A DNA stretch of 64,000 nucleotides from assembly GCA_947169285.1 (NCBI GenBank), contig CAMVPB010000004.1, positions 1-64,000 of the forward strand, read 5' to 3'. The stretch comes from an uncultured bacterium (GTDB taxonomy: Bacteria; Bacillota_I; Bacilli_A; RF39; UBA660). Of this stretch, positions 1 to 10,419 are shown piece by piece; the stretch's first letter is position 1, and each line of letters begins with the position of its first letter. The notes under the pieces were generated by a model. It made no database searches. It worked only from the letters and a program-made list of their open reading frames with translations, and was not told the origin of the DNA. Made by a program: the position numbers and the translations under genes.

Positions 1-75
1 CTTATTAAATAATTTTTACATTATTTGGTATCACATCATTTACAATTATACAAATAAACAAATATGTAAAATTAT

Positions 76-1347
76 TTACTTTTTTACATTTACTTTTAAA
101 ATAGAATAATTATTAAAATCTATTGAATTTAAAACTTTTTTCATATCACCATAATTCATTTTTTTTAGTAATTCGTATGAATTGTTAATCACATGATTAA
201 CTCTTACTATATGATTAGATATCATTTCTTCAACATCTTCTATATTTTCAAAGCTTAAAATTAAATTACTTATAAACATTTTTTTCTTTCTTAAAAAAGT
301 ACTATTTGATACATCAAATTTTGCAAAATCTTTTTTTATATTTTTTATCAATTCACTTGGCTTCTCAGTTATCAATTTCAAATTTAAAAGATAATAACTC
401 CCAGCATCAGTTAAATCATAATTCATTGAATGTATTAATGATTTATTTTTATAACGGTCATATATATTTGAAGTATTACTAAATAAAGATGAGAAGATAA
501 AATTTAAATAATATCTTTTTAATATTTTATTACTTATTTTAATATCGCTTTTTTTAATTTTTAAAGAATATATTACTCTTGGTATAGTAATATCTTCTTC
601 TATTTCCATATAATTATTTATTACTTCTTTTTTTTCTTTTTTATTAATAATTTTAATACTTTTCTTTTTTGGTTTTATGTTTTTCATATAGTCATCCAAA
701 AAAATCATTATTTCTTTTAAATTAAAATTACCAGTAATAATAATAAATGTATTATTTGGGGTATAAAAATCATTATATACTTTTTTTAATTCTTTAACAT
801 TAATTTTATTAATTTGCGCCAAATTACCTACTAAAATATCTTTTAAATATGAATTCTCAAATACATTGTTTACTACTTGTTTATTGATTCTAAAATTAGG
901 GTTATCATTATACATTTTAAATTCTTCACTAATTATTCCCTTTTCAGATTCAACATTCTTTTCAGTTATATTTAAATTGTAAAATAAATCTAATAGTAGT
1001 TTTAAAGATTGAATTGGATCTTTTGAACCATACATATTATAATTTGTTATATCAAAAGAAGTATATGCATTAGCATACAGCCCTAATTCATTTATTTTAT
1101 CTGATGCTTCTTTTCTATCTGTAAAATTCATCACTTTGTGTTCTAAAAAATGAGCGGTACCTGGTATTATTTTATGAGGCTTTTTATTATTTATAGAATA
1201 TTCTTTAACTTTACCACCATATTTAACACTCACTGTTATATAAAAATTTTTAGTCTTGTTAGTTGGGTATAAATACACTCTCACTCCATTAGATAGTTTT
1301 TCTTCGTATATATATTCATCTAAATTATTAAATACTATCTTTTTCAT
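76..1347 (-). CDS. M16 family zinc peptidase, YmfH-like
   Basis: 423 aa with the inverted zinc motif HFLEH (GTAHFLEHKVM); paired with a second M16 protein. Confidence 0.85.
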   Translation of the reverse strand: MKKIVFNNLDEYIYEEKLSNGVRVYLYPTNKTKNFYITVSVKYGGKVKEYSINNKKPHKIIPGTAHFLEHKVMNFTDRKEASDKINELGLYANAYTSFDITNYNMYGSKDPIQSLKLLLDLFYNLNITEKNVESEKGIISEEFKMYNDNPNFRINKQVVNNVFENSYLKDILVGNLAQINKINVKELKKVYNDFYTPNNTFIIITGNFNLKEIMIFLDDYMKNIKPKKKSIKIINKKEKKEVINNYMEIEEDITIPRVIYSLKIKKSDIKISNKILKRYYLNFIFSSLFSNTSNIYDRYKNKSLIHSMNYDLTDAGSYYLLNLKLITEKPSELIKNIKKDFAKFDVSNSTFLRKKKMFISNLILSFENIEDVEEMISNHIVRVNHVINNSYELLKKMNYGDMKKVLNSIDFNNYSILKVNVKK

Positions 1348-2605
1348 TCATATCCCCCTCTAACAAATAAGTTACCTTTTTATGAATTTTTTTACTTATT
1401 TTTATTATATCTTCTAAAGAAACATTCATAAATTTTTCTCTTCTTATTTCTATATCATCTGTGTCACAAAACTCTTTTTTATAGTAATGCTCTACCATTG
1501 TTACAGTACTATCATAAAAATTATTAATTGATGTATTTATATTTTCTCTAGCAGTATAAAATAATTGTTCAATATCTTTTTTATTATTCATTTTTTTAAT
1601 TACTTCGTCAATTAAAGATATTGCTTTATCACAATTTGATTTATCTATCTCGGTTTCGATAACTAATGAATATGGTTCTCTAGTTATAAAAGAATCTATT
1701 GAATAACATAATGAATTGTTTTCTCTTATTTCAGTAAATAATAACGAATTATTTACACCTCCTAGTATTGCATTATAAAAAGTTAAAACATATTTCTTTT
1801 CATAATCAGTTAAATCTTTAAAAGTATAACCTATGAATAATTGAGATTGACTGAATTTTCTAGTTTCTTTTAGTGTCTTTTTATCAATATTTAAATCATT
1901 TGTTTCATAATTTAGTTTACTATTAAAATTATTTTCATTTTTAGAAAAAATTTTATCCAAATACTTTATATACTCATTTTCATTTATAATATTACCAACT
2001 AAAAATAAATCTATTTTAAAATTTTTAATTACTTTTAAGTAAAAATTATATACATCTTCATTTTTAATTGTTTCAATTTTATTTATGTCATTATATAAAT
2101 TATAAGAGATAGGAGTTCCTTTATACATTTCATTTTTATATTTAATAAAAGCATACGAATATGGATTATCTTTTATTGATTTCAAACCATTTATTACATT
2201 ATTTTTATTAATTTCAAAATAATTATCATCAAATCTATTTTTGTTTACATTGGGGTTGAATAAACATTCATTAAAAAAAAGAATGCTTTCTTTAATCATT
2301 GATCGTTCAGTATATTTTGGATTTAAAAATTCTAAAGAAAGCATCATACGTTCAATATTTCCATTAATTCCAAAGGAAGCCGAAACTGAAGAACCATAAA
2401 GTTCTTCTCCTAAAATTGCTAACGAAGATGATGTTTTATACTTTTTTGTTGAACTAATTAAATTTTTTGTTAATAAGTTTAGATATGGCATATCATCTTT
2501 GTTAAATTTATTAGAAAAAGTAACACTTAATGAAATGGTTTTAAATCTATCTGTATTTATAATATGAATATTATAATTTTCTTTAACTATTTTTTTATAT
2601 TCCAT
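1328..2605 (-). CDS. M16 family peptidase-like protein, YmfF-like, probably non-catalytic partner
   Basis: 425 aa; M16-like layout, lacks HxxEH; overlaps the M16 gene. Confidence 0.8.
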   Translation of the reverse strand: MEYKKIVKENYNIHIINTDRFKTISLSVTFSNKFNKDDMPYLNLLTKNLISSTKKYKTSSSLAILGEELYGSSVSASFGINGNIERMMLSLEFLNPKYTERSMIKESILFFNECLFNPNVNKNRFDDNYFEINKNNVINGLKSIKDNPYSYAFIKYKNEMYKGTPISYNLYNDINKIETIKNEDVYNFYLKVIKNFKIDLFLVGNIINENEYIKYLDKIFSKNENNFNSKLNYETNDLNIDKKTLKETRKFSQSQLFIGYTFKDLTDYEKKYVLTFYNAILGGVNNSLLFTEIRENNSLCYSIDSFITREPYSLVIETEIDKSNCDKAISLIDEVIKKMNNKKDIEQLFYTARENINTSINNFYDSTVTMVEHYYKKEFCDTDDIEIRREKFMNVSLEDIIKISKKIHKKVTYLLEGDMNEKDSI

Positions 2606-2631
2606 ATTATACCTCCTTAAATTATTATTCC

Positions 2632-3348
2632 CTATTTTTCTATTTTAATAATAGATTCTAAAACCAAATTGATCATAGAATTAAGTCTAATTTCTCTTTC
2701 TTTTGCTGATATTTGATTACCAGAATATATTTCATCTGTTATAGTTAATATAGAGGTTGCTCTTTTATGATATTTTTTAGCGTTTAAAAATAATGCAAAA
2801 GATTCCATTTCTACAACAGAACAAGCATTTTTTAAAGCAAAAGCTGTTGTTGTTTTAGAGTTACTATAAAAAGCGTCAGTAGTAAATGCTCTCCCTCTTT
2901 TTAAAACTAATCCTAACTCTTTTGAAGTTTTATCAATTATAGTATTTAATTCTAAACTACTATTTATTATATTAATATTTTCCCCAAGAACTTCTTCATC
3001 ATAATTGGTATTACTATAAGCACTATCCACTAAGAATAAATCATAAACTTTTAAATCTTCACTATAAGATCCAGCAGTTCCGATTCTTATAATAATGTCC
3101 ACATTATATAAATCAAAAAGTTCATTAGAATATATTCCCATCGAAGGAATTCCCATTCCACTAGGAAATAACGTTACTCTAACATTTTTAAAATATCCAG
3201 TATAAGCAGTAGCTCCTCTTAATTTGTTTATAAGACGGGCTCCTTTTAAAAACTTTTTAGCAATATATTCACATCTTTTTGGATCACCTGGCATTATTAC
3301 TATTTTTGCAATATCACCATCTACTGCTTCAATATGTGGTGTTGGCAT
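2632..3348 (-). CDS. deoD: Purine-nucleoside phosphorylase
   Basis: MPTPHIEA...VIMPGDPKRCEYIA and GTAGSYSEDLKVYDL motifs. Confidence 0.93.
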   Translation of the reverse strand: MPTPHIEAVDGDIAKIVIMPGDPKRCEYIAKKFLKGARLINKLRGATAYTGYFKNVRVTLFPSGMGIPSMGIYSNELFDLYNVDIIIRIGTAGSYSEDLKVYDLFLVDSAYSNTNYDEEVLGENINIINSSLELNTIIDKTSKELGLVLKRGRAFTTDAFYSNSKTTTAFALKNACSVVEMESFALFLNAKKYHKRATSILTITDEIYSGNQISAKEREIRLNSMINLVLESIIKIEK

Positions 3349-3353
3349 ATGTT

Positions 3354-5603
3354 TTAACCTCCTATTTGATTATTATCTCCTTCTAATTTAACCAAAACTT
3401 CTCTTGGCTTACTTCCATTTTGTGGCCCTATTATCCCTTTTTCTTCTAAAATATCTATAATCCTTGCTGCTCTATTATAACCAAGTCTATACTTTCTTTG
3501 TAATAAAGAGGCACTCACTTTACCAGTTCTTATTACAAACTCAACTATTTCATTATATAAAGGATCTTCTTCATTTGAATCACCATCATAAGAAGTCATT
3601 GAATTACTAGTTGTTGTTGGTTTTGATAAATCTATCATATTTTCATCATAATTTGGAGTTGAATTCTGTTTTTTTACTGCTTCAACAACTCTTTTAATTT
3701 CATCATCTTTAAGCATACTTCCTTGTATACGAGTTGGGGCAATTGCACCCATTGGCCAAAATAACATATCACCTTTTCCAAGCAATTTTTCTGCTCCAGT
3801 TGCATCAAGAATAGTTCTTGAGTCTATACTTGAAGAGACAGCAAAAGATATACGTGTTGGTATATTAGATTTAATAAGTCCAGTGATTACGTCAGTTGAT
3901 GGTCTTTGAGTAGCAACTATTAAATGTATACCCGCCGCTCTTGCAAGTTGAGTTATCCTCATAATTGATTCTTCAACATCTTTTGCCGCAACTAACATTA
4001 AGTCAGCAAGTTCATCTATAATAACTAAAATATAAGGTAATTTCTTTTTAGGTTGATCTGGATGCTTTTTATTATATTTTTCAACATATTCATTGTATGT
4101 TTCTAAATTTTTAGTTAAAGATTCATTAAATATATCATATCTGTGATCCATCTCCATAACTATTTTCTGTAAAGCTACAGAAGCTTTTTTAGGATCTGTA
4201 ACAACTGGGATTAATAAATGTGGAATATTATCATAAACATTTAATTCAACTTTTTTAGGGTCCACCAAAACAAGTTTCACTTCATCTGGTTTTGCTCTTA
4301 ATAAAATTGTAGTAATTATATTATTTATACATACTGATTTACCACTACCTGTAGCACCTGCAATAAGCATATGTGGTGTTTTATTAATTTCAACATACTC
4401 ACTTTCACCCATAATATTCATTCCAAGAGGAGCAACTAATTTATTATTAACATACTTACTCATTTTCTTGTCTAACAATATTTTTTTCATAACAACTGGA
4501 TGTAATGTCATATTTGGTATTTCTATTCCAATAGTACTTTTACCAGGTATAGGGGCTTGTATTCTAACTTCTTTAGCAGCAAGTGCTAAAGCAATTTCCC
4601 TATTAATACTTAATACTTTACTTACTTTTGTTCCGGATTTTAATTCAACCTCAAATTGGGTTACAGCAGGTCCTTGATGTACCTCTACTACTTTACCGAT
4701 AATTGAAAAATCTCTTAATACTCTTTCAATAATCTTTGTATTAGAAGTTATAAATTCAGTAGAATTAATTTTACCCGTACTTGGACCATCTTCTAATAAA
4801 TCGATTGATGGAAGTTTATAAGGCTTTTCTTCTTCACTTATTGGTAATTTTACTTCCTCAATATGTTCTGGTTGTTCATAAGTAATTGGCTCTTTGGTTT
4901 TCAAATCGTCCATGCTTGTTATAACTATTCTTTTATCTATTTCTTCTTCCGTTTCTTCTTTTACCGGCGCTTCTTTCAATGATTTTTCTTCTACTTCATC
5001 ATTTTCTAATTCTTTCTTTTTACCTATATTCTTAAATGGCTTTATTAATAGTTTTAAGATATCTGAAATATTTAAATCAAATAACATAATAATACCAAAA
5101 GAAGCCAAAACAATTACAACTATCTTAGTTCCCTCTAAAGCAAATAATTTTACAAACACAAAACAAAATAATGCACCAATTATTCCTCCACCAGTAGAAT
5201 TAATTTCTCCAATGTCTACTGAAGCAGTCATCACATTATCAACAGTTGTTTTTAAAATATCTACGCCATTTAAATTTGCATTTTCAATATATCCTAAATG
5301 AGAATATAAAAGTATAGCTATTAAAACTGTATAAATTCCAATCAATCGAGCTGATAAATAATTAGGACTTTTTCTTCTGATAATTAAATAAGCACCTAAT
5401 ATAAATGACAAAACTAGCAAAATAACATACCAGTTACCAAACATAAATATTGAAAACTTCTTAACAATATTACCAACTATACCAAAATTACCAAATCCAA
5501 CAATACCAAAAAGAATTAAAAATAAACCTTCTAATTCTTTTGTATATTGAAATCCTTTTTTTGGTTCTTCTTTTCTAACTTTTTTCTTTGGCATATATCT
5601 CAC
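3354..5603 (-). CDS. DNA translocase FtsK/SpoIIIE
   Basis: N-terminal TM segments, Walker A GATGSGKSVCIN, DELADLMLVA, C-terminal gamma winged helix. Confidence 0.95.
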   Translation of the reverse strand: MRYMPKKKVRKEEPKKGFQYTKELEGLFLILFGIVGFGNFGIVGNIVKKFSIFMFGNWYVILLVLSFILGAYLIIRRKSPNYLSARLIGIYTVLIAILLYSHLGYIENANLNGVDILKTTVDNVMTASVDIGEINSTGGGIIGALFCFVFVKLFALEGTKIVVIVLASFGIIMLFDLNISDILKLLIKPFKNIGKKKELENDEVEEKSLKEAPVKEETEEEIDKRIVITSMDDLKTKEPITYEQPEHIEEVKLPISEEEKPYKLPSIDLLEDGPSTGKINSTEFITSNTKIIERVLRDFSIIGKVVEVHQGPAVTQFEVELKSGTKVSKVLSINREIALALAAKEVRIQAPIPGKSTIGIEIPNMTLHPVVMKKILLDKKMSKYVNNKLVAPLGMNIMGESEYVEINKTPHMLIAGATGSGKSVCINNIITTILLRAKPDEVKLVLVDPKKVELNVYDNIPHLLIPVVTDPKKASVALQKIVMEMDHRYDIFNESLTKNLETYNEYVEKYNKKHPDQPKKKLPYILVIIDELADLMLVAAKDVEESIMRITQLARAAGIHLIVATQRPSTDVITGLIKSNIPTRISFAVSSSIDSRTILDATGAEKLLGKGDMLFWPMGAIAPTRIQGSMLKDDEIKRVVEAVKKQNSTPNYDENMIDLSKPTTTSNSMTSYDGDSNEEDPLYNEIVEFVIRTGKVSASLLQRKYRLGYNRAARIIDILEEKGIIGPQNGSKPREVLVKLEGDNNQIGG

Positions 5604-5606
5604 CCT

Positions 5607-7325
5607 CTAATCCTGATAAACCCCAATTAACTTTTTATGTATTCCGGGTTCAACTATATTTAATGTATTGATTGCTATTTCTAAAGAGTCTTTATAATTT
5701 CCTTTATAAAATTCTTTTTCAGCTTTTACAAGTCCTAAATCGACTTCCTTATGTGAACTCCTATATCTATTTCCGTAAACAATAGAAAGTTCTGCCATTG
5801 AAGCTGTTTTATACATTTCGTTACAAGTATTATAAAGTTTTAAAGCTAAATCTCTAGCTGTATCAACTCTTGTGTTTAATGTTTTTATTGATATCGGTTT
5901 TTTATCTAGCTCTTTAATAATTTCTTTTACAGCTTCACCTGCTTCTTCAAGTTCAATATAATATTTTTTAGGTATTACTGGTAACTTGTAATCTCTAATT
6001 TTATGTTTAGAAGATTTTAAAATCTCTCTAAGTTCAATTAATTGTTCTCTTGCTCTTATTTCGTCTTCTTTTAAACTTCCTAAATTACGCAAAGTCATTT
6101 CTAAATTGTCTTCTACTGTTGTTAATTTAACAAGTAAATTTTCACAACTCCCATTTAATTTTGAATAAGGAATTATTTTTGTTTGAGTTCTATCAGATAA
6201 TACTTTATATTCATCTCTTAGTCCAACTAATTCTTTTCTAATACCTTCTACAAGTCTTAATTCATCATCTGATAAATCATAAGAACTTTTTATATCATTA
6301 AGTTCAGCATATAAGTTCTTAATTAATCTAAACATTCTTGATATTTTTTCATTTATTATAAACACATTTTGTTCATATAGTTTCTTGCTTGTTTTTTCTT
6401 TAGAAAAATCTGTGTACAATGATTCTAAGTACCCAAGCATTGTTTTAAGTTCAAATATTGAATCTTCTAAATTTAAAACTTTTAACCTATCAATAATATC
6501 ATTTAATTTTTTATTTATTTCTTCAATATTATAATCAATATTTAAATATTCTAAATTGTAACCATCTTTAGTCATTTTTTTATAAACATTTTTAGTTTCA
6601 TTAATTTTTTTTGGAATTACAACTTTACCCATGAATATTATTGTTGGAGATTCCTCAATAACCACTTTAATATTTTGGATTAAATTTGATACCCCCCTTA
6701 CTATTTTGCTTATATTTTCATATTCTTTCTTATCCATTGCAGATTCAAATGCAGCAAGTAATTTATCAATATTTTCGAATTGCAACTCAATCGAACTTCC
6801 GATTTCTTTATAGTCATTTTTTGACGCATTATACTTGTTAATGGTCTCTCTATAAACAGTCTTAAGCCTTGTTATAACTTCTCTATTTCTTTGTTCAGAT
6901 AAAGTTATTTCTCTTATTTCTTCAATTAAGCAATCCACCTTTGCTTTTAAATAATAAACTTCTAATTCATATTTAGGATATAATAAATCTAATTCTTTAA
7001 AATTATTATTTTCTAGCAAAACTTCTAGCTCTAATATTTTGTCTGTCAATTTAGGAAGTTCAATATCCCTAATATCATTAAATCTTCTATTCCAACATTT
7101 AAATTTTTTAGCCAAATAATTGTTATTGATTAGTGCTTCAACTTGAGACAACTCACTTAATATTTCTGAAGAAATAATCATATTCTTTTCTGTCTCTAAT
7201 TTTTCAATAGCTTTTTTTCTGTTTTCTTTCATTTTATGGCGTATGAAAAACAAAGTACCAGCAATAATCGCTATACCAAATAAAACAATTCCACCAAGTA
7301 AAAATATTAATGTTGTCTTACCCAT
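5607..7325 (-). CDS. ezrA: Septation ring formation regulator EzrA
   Basis: 572 aa, single N-terminal TM followed by long coiled coil; EzrA-like size and layout. Confidence 0.8.
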   Translation of the reverse strand: MGKTTLIFLLGGIVLFGIAIIAGTLFFIRHKMKENRKKAIEKLETEKNMIISSEILSELSQVEALINNNYLAKKFKCWNRRFNDIRDIELPKLTDKILELEVLLENNNFKELDLLYPKYELEVYYLKAKVDCLIEEIREITLSEQRNREVITRLKTVYRETINKYNASKNDYKEIGSSIELQFENIDKLLAAFESAMDKKEYENISKIVRGVSNLIQNIKVVIEESPTIIFMGKVVIPKKINETKNVYKKMTKDGYNLEYLNIDYNIEEINKKLNDIIDRLKVLNLEDSIFELKTMLGYLESLYTDFSKEKTSKKLYEQNVFIINEKISRMFRLIKNLYAELNDIKSSYDLSDDELRLVEGIRKELVGLRDEYKVLSDRTQTKIIPYSKLNGSCENLLVKLTTVEDNLEMTLRNLGSLKEDEIRAREQLIELREILKSSKHKIRDYKLPVIPKKYYIELEEAGEAVKEIIKELDKKPISIKTLNTRVDTARDLALKLYNTCNEMYKTASMAELSIVYGNRYRSSHKEVDLGLVKAEKEFYKGNYKDSLEIAINTLNIVEPGIHKKLIGVYQD

Positions 7326-7392
7326 ATTACTTTTTTATCCTCTATAAAATATTTTAACACATAAACATAAGATTTTAAAGAGTTTTTATCAT

Positions 7393-7424
7393 AAAAAAAA
7401 TAAGTGCTTATTCATAAACACTTA
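7393..7424 (-). terminator. Rho-independent terminator of rplU-prp-rpmA
   Basis: AAGTGTTTAT/ATAAGCACTT hairpin followed by T-run on the minus strand; overlaps the rpmA stop. Confidence 0.75.
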
Positions 7425-7689
7425 CTTGTTTTTTATCTTTCCCTTTTCTTTCAAACTTAACTATTCCATCTATTTTAGCAAATAATGTATGGTCTTTACC
7501 CATTCCAGCATTTACTCCAGGATAAATTTTAGTTCCTCTTTGTCTATAAATTATTGAACCAGCAGTAACACGTTCTCCGTCGCTCACTTTAGCGCCTAAT
7601 CTACGACCTGCAGAATCTCTTCCGTTTTTAGTAGAACCAACACCTTTTTTAGATGCGAATAATTGTATATTTAAATTTAAAAAATTCAT
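7408..7689 (-). CDS. rpmA: 50S ribosomal protein L27 with cleavable N-terminal extension
   Basis: [26 protein letters not shown]; canonical L27 core preceded by a Prp-type extension. Confidence 0.97.
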   Translation of the reverse strand: MNFLNLNIQLFASKKGVGSTKNGRDSAGRRLGAKVSDGERVTAGSIIYRQRGTKIYPGVNAGMGKDHTLFAKIDGIVKFERKGKDKKQVSVYE

Positions 7690-7690
7690 A

Positions 7691-7990
7691 TTATTCCTCC
7701 ACTATTTTTATATTTTTTTCATAATTTTTTTCAAGTTCTTTTAACATGTTCACCATATTATTTAATAATTTGTTAGTAATTTCATCTTTTCTAATATTTT
7801 TTACTTCATTATTGCTATTACAGCTAATTGCATTCTTATCAAAAGAAAGAATTGCATTTATTGTTGTGATATAAATAGAAGAAGCAGATGCACAAACAAT
7901 ATCTTTTCCGTAATCATCATATAAAGCATGTCCTTTAAAAGATACATTCTCTATGATATTATTCTTTTTTATAACATTTACTAATAACAT
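7691..7990 (-). CDS. prp: Ribosomal-processing cysteine protease Prp
   Basis: Between rplU and rpmA; GHA and DIVCASAS catalytic His/Cys motifs. Confidence 0.92.
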   Translation of the reverse strand: MLLVNVIKKNNIIENVSFKGHALYDDYGKDIVCASASSIYITTINAILSFDKNAISCNSNNEVKNIRKDEITNKLLNNMVNMLKELEKNYEKNIKIVEE

Positions 7991-7992
7991 AA

Positions 7993-8310
7993 TTACTTCA
8001 CTTCTATTTTCTTAATAACAAGTTTAGTATATGGTTGTCTATGACCTTGAGTTTTTCTATATTTCTTTTTAGGTTTATATTTAAAAACTTTAATTTTTTT
8101 ATTTTTACCATGTTTTAATACTTCGGCAGTAATAGTTGCACCTTTTACATAAGGATTACCAACTTTACCATCTACATATAAAACTTCTTTAAAAGAAACT
8201 TTTTCTTTAGCTGGTATATCTAATTTTTCAACAAAAATTTCATCATTTTCACCAACTAAATATTGTTTTCCACCTGTAACAAATATTGCTTTCATTTTTA
8301 CCTCCTTCAA
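7993..8310 (-). CDS. rplU: 50S ribosomal protein L21
   Basis: [14 protein letters not shown]...[22 protein letters not shown]; start may be the internal ATG (MKAIF). Confidence 0.96.
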   Translation of the reverse strand: MKEVKMKAIFVTGGKQYLVGENDEIFVEKLDIPAKEKVSFKEVLYVDGKVGNPYVKGATITAEVLKHGKNKKIKVFKYKPKKKYRKTQGHRQPYTKLVIKKIEVK

Positions 8311-8392
8311 TCAGACTCGCCTTTAAGGTGACTAATGCTTGCAAACCTTTTTAGTGCGGTTGTAGAGAAAGAATCTCAACAAACAAAATAGA
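8311..8392 (-). promoter_or_regulatory. Candidate ribosomal protein L21 leader RNA
   Basis: Relatively GC-rich structured leader upstream of rplU (minus strand GTTGAGATTCTTTCTCTACAACCGCACTAAAAAGGTTTGCAAGC...); position fits the L21 leader family. Confidence 0.55.
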
Positions 8393-8416
8393 TTTTAACA
8401 TAAAATATCATTTAAG

Positions 8417-9118
8417 TCAATTATTAAAGTACTTATTTAAATATTCTTTTTCACTATAAATAATATTATTATTAATAATATTATGTTTTTTGCTTCTCTT
8501 GATTTTATCTACACTATTGATTAATCTTCCTTTCTTAAATTTAAAGTTGTATAAATATCTTTCTAATAAAAATTTATTATATTTAATATTTATTACATTT
8601 GCTTCTTCTATAATCGATTTTATTAATAAGCAAGAAAACAATATAAATATTAATCTCTTTTCAAATATAGCAAATAAAAATATTGTAATAAAAGAAATTA
8701 TAATTAATAGTAAATTTGATTTTTTATATGAAAATATTTTCTCCAATATTAAAAGTATTAATTTAGAACCATCTAATGGTATTATAGGTAAAAAATTAAA
8801 ATATAATAAATTCTTATGAAATAAACTTATTATATTAAAATTTATATTTGATATTAAATTTTTATTATATAAAAATAATAATATTAAATACAAAATCTCT
8901 TGAAATAATGGCCCCCCTATTAAAATTAACAATTCATGTAACATAGAAGCATTTAAATATCCATCATATCTTGTAATTCCTCCAAATGGATAAATTACTA
9001 TACTTGCCTTTTTATAACCTATTAAATAAGCAAAAAACAAATGACCAAGTTCATGAAAAATTATTATAAAAAGCAATATAAAAACATATCTAAAATATCC
9101 TGACAAAAATGAAAGCAA
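8417..9118 (-). CDS. spoIVFB: Intramembrane metalloprotease SpoIVFB (M50)
   Basis: FHELGHLFFAYLIG zinc motif, PLDG second motif, multiple TMs; between spoIVFA-like gene and rplU. Confidence 0.85.
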   Translation of the reverse strand: MLSFLSGYFRYVFILLFIIIFHELGHLFFAYLIGYKKASIVIYPFGGITRYDGYLNASMLHELLILIGGPLFQEILYLILLFLYNKNLISNINFNIISLFHKNLLYFNFLPIIPLDGSKLILLILEKIFSYKKSNLLLIIISFITIFLFAIFEKRLIFILFSCLLIKSIIEEANVINIKYNKFLLERYLYNFKFKKGRLINSVDKIKRSKKHNIINNNIIYSEKEYLNKYFNN

Positions 9119-9155
9119 TATAATTATATATGTTATATAAGTTACATGTATTTTA

Positions 9156-9719
9156 TTAAATATAGTCTTTATAATCTAAAAATTCTCCGTTTTTTTGAAA
9201 TACTAAATATAATTCATCTTTTGAAGTTGCAATTATAGCATTTTTATTAACATAATCATATAAATTTACACTTATATTTTCAACATTTCCATACCAAACA
9301 TCCACTCCGTTACTTTGCTGAACTATCAAAGTTTTACCATACCCTTCTTTTTCTCCAATATATACAACTATACCACTATCAATTAAATTAATACTATCTC
9401 CATAATTCATTTCAACTTTAACACCATTTAAATAAGTGGAATACTTTTTATATTTAATGCTTTCATCCCCTACAGGCATGCTTTCGTTTTTTGGAAATAT
9501 TTTTGATATAAAACTGTTAATTGCTGAAAAATTAAAATTTGTTTCAAATAATTCTTTTTTTATTGTATTTTTAGTATTTGGGCTTAATTTAATAATTGAT
9601 AATATGGTAAATAAAACAAAAATTGATAAAACTATTTTCAGAGAAAATCTTTTAATAAAATTTCTTTTACTTTGTCCATCTTTATTTTTCATATATTCTT
9701 CTAATGTCATTTTTATCAC
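9156..9719 (-). CDS. spoIVFA: SpoIVFA-like, M23/LytM-domain membrane protein
   Basis: Single TM plus C-terminal degenerate M23 fold (GDSINLIDSGIVVYIGEKEGYGKTLIVQQSNGVDVWYGN); adjacent to spoIVFB. Confidence 0.75.
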   Translation of the reverse strand: MIKMTLEEYMKNKDGQSKRNFIKRFSLKIVLSIFVLFTILSIIKLSPNTKNTIKKELFETNFNFSAINSFISKIFPKNESMPVGDESIKYKKYSTYLNGVKVEMNYGDSINLIDSGIVVYIGEKEGYGKTLIVQQSNGVDVWYGNVENISVNLYDYVNKNAIIATSKDELYLVFQKNGEFLDYKDYI

Positions 9720-9735
9720 CTAAAAAATAATATGA

Positions 9736-10419
9736 TTACTTTTTATTTTTATTCATATTTTCAAAAAAACTATAGTATTTATTTTTACCAAATATTATAT
9801 GATCAACTAACTTTATCCCAACCATATTGCCAGAATAAGCCAGTCTATTAGTTACATCTATGTCATTTGTGCTAGGAGTTACATCTCCCGAAGGATGATT
9901 ATGCATTACTATCACCCCAGCTGCACTTAAAAGTATTGCTTCTCTAAATACTTCTCTTGGATGAACAATTGAATTATCTAGCGTCCCTTTAAATATAGTT
10001 TTAAACGAAATTATTTTTTTCTTTGTATCTAAATATAATGCGCAAAACTTTTCTTGCATAGAGTTATCAAATTCGCTTTTAAAAGTTTCATAAACTATAG
10101 ATGTAGAATTTATTTGAATACTATTTTTATTTTTTACATAATAAACTCTTCTTCCAAGTTCAATAGCGGCAAGCAACTGACAAGATTTGACTGCCCCTAT
10201 TCCTTTTATTTTGCTAAGCGCATTTATTTTTAAATCCTTTAAATTTTCTATACATTCAGCCTTTTTTAAAATTAAACTAGCTAGTTCTTTTGAACTGTAA
10301 TTTTTTGTACCACATTTTAATAGGATAGATATTAATTCTTCGTTTGATAAATTTTCTACACCTAAGCTTATTAATCTTTCTCTTGGCTTTTCATATTTAG
10401 CCATTTCTAACATTTTCAC
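9736..10419 (-). CDS. radC: RadC family JAMM protein
   Basis: RERLISLGVENLSNEELISILLKCGT; VMHNHPSGDVTPSTND JAMM motif. Confidence 0.95.
   Translation of the reverse strand: MKMLEMAKYEKPRERLISLGVENLSNEELISILLKCGTKNYSSKELASLILKKAECIENLKDLKINALSKIKGIGAVKSCQLLAAIELGRRVYYVKNKNSIQINSTSIVYETFKSEFDNSMQEKFCALYLDTKKKIISFKTIFKGTLDNSIVHPREVFREAILLSAAGVIVMHNHPSGDVTPSTNDIDVTNRLAYSGNMVGIKLVDHIIFGKNKYYSFFENMNKNKK

Noticed and set aside
4468-5301. Plus-strand ORFs (69 and 135 aa) inside ftsK/spoIIIE
   Set aside because: Fully antisense to a strongly conserved gene, low-complexity translations, no RBS or recognisable domain.
7408-7990. Prp as evidence of a phage (capsid) substrate nearby
   Set aside because: No phage genes in the window; Prp is in its normal rplU-prp-rpmA position.
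8490-8819. 109-aa plus-strand ORF opposite spoIVFB
   Set aside because: Mirror ORF of a well-supported M50 protease; AT-rich composition explains it.
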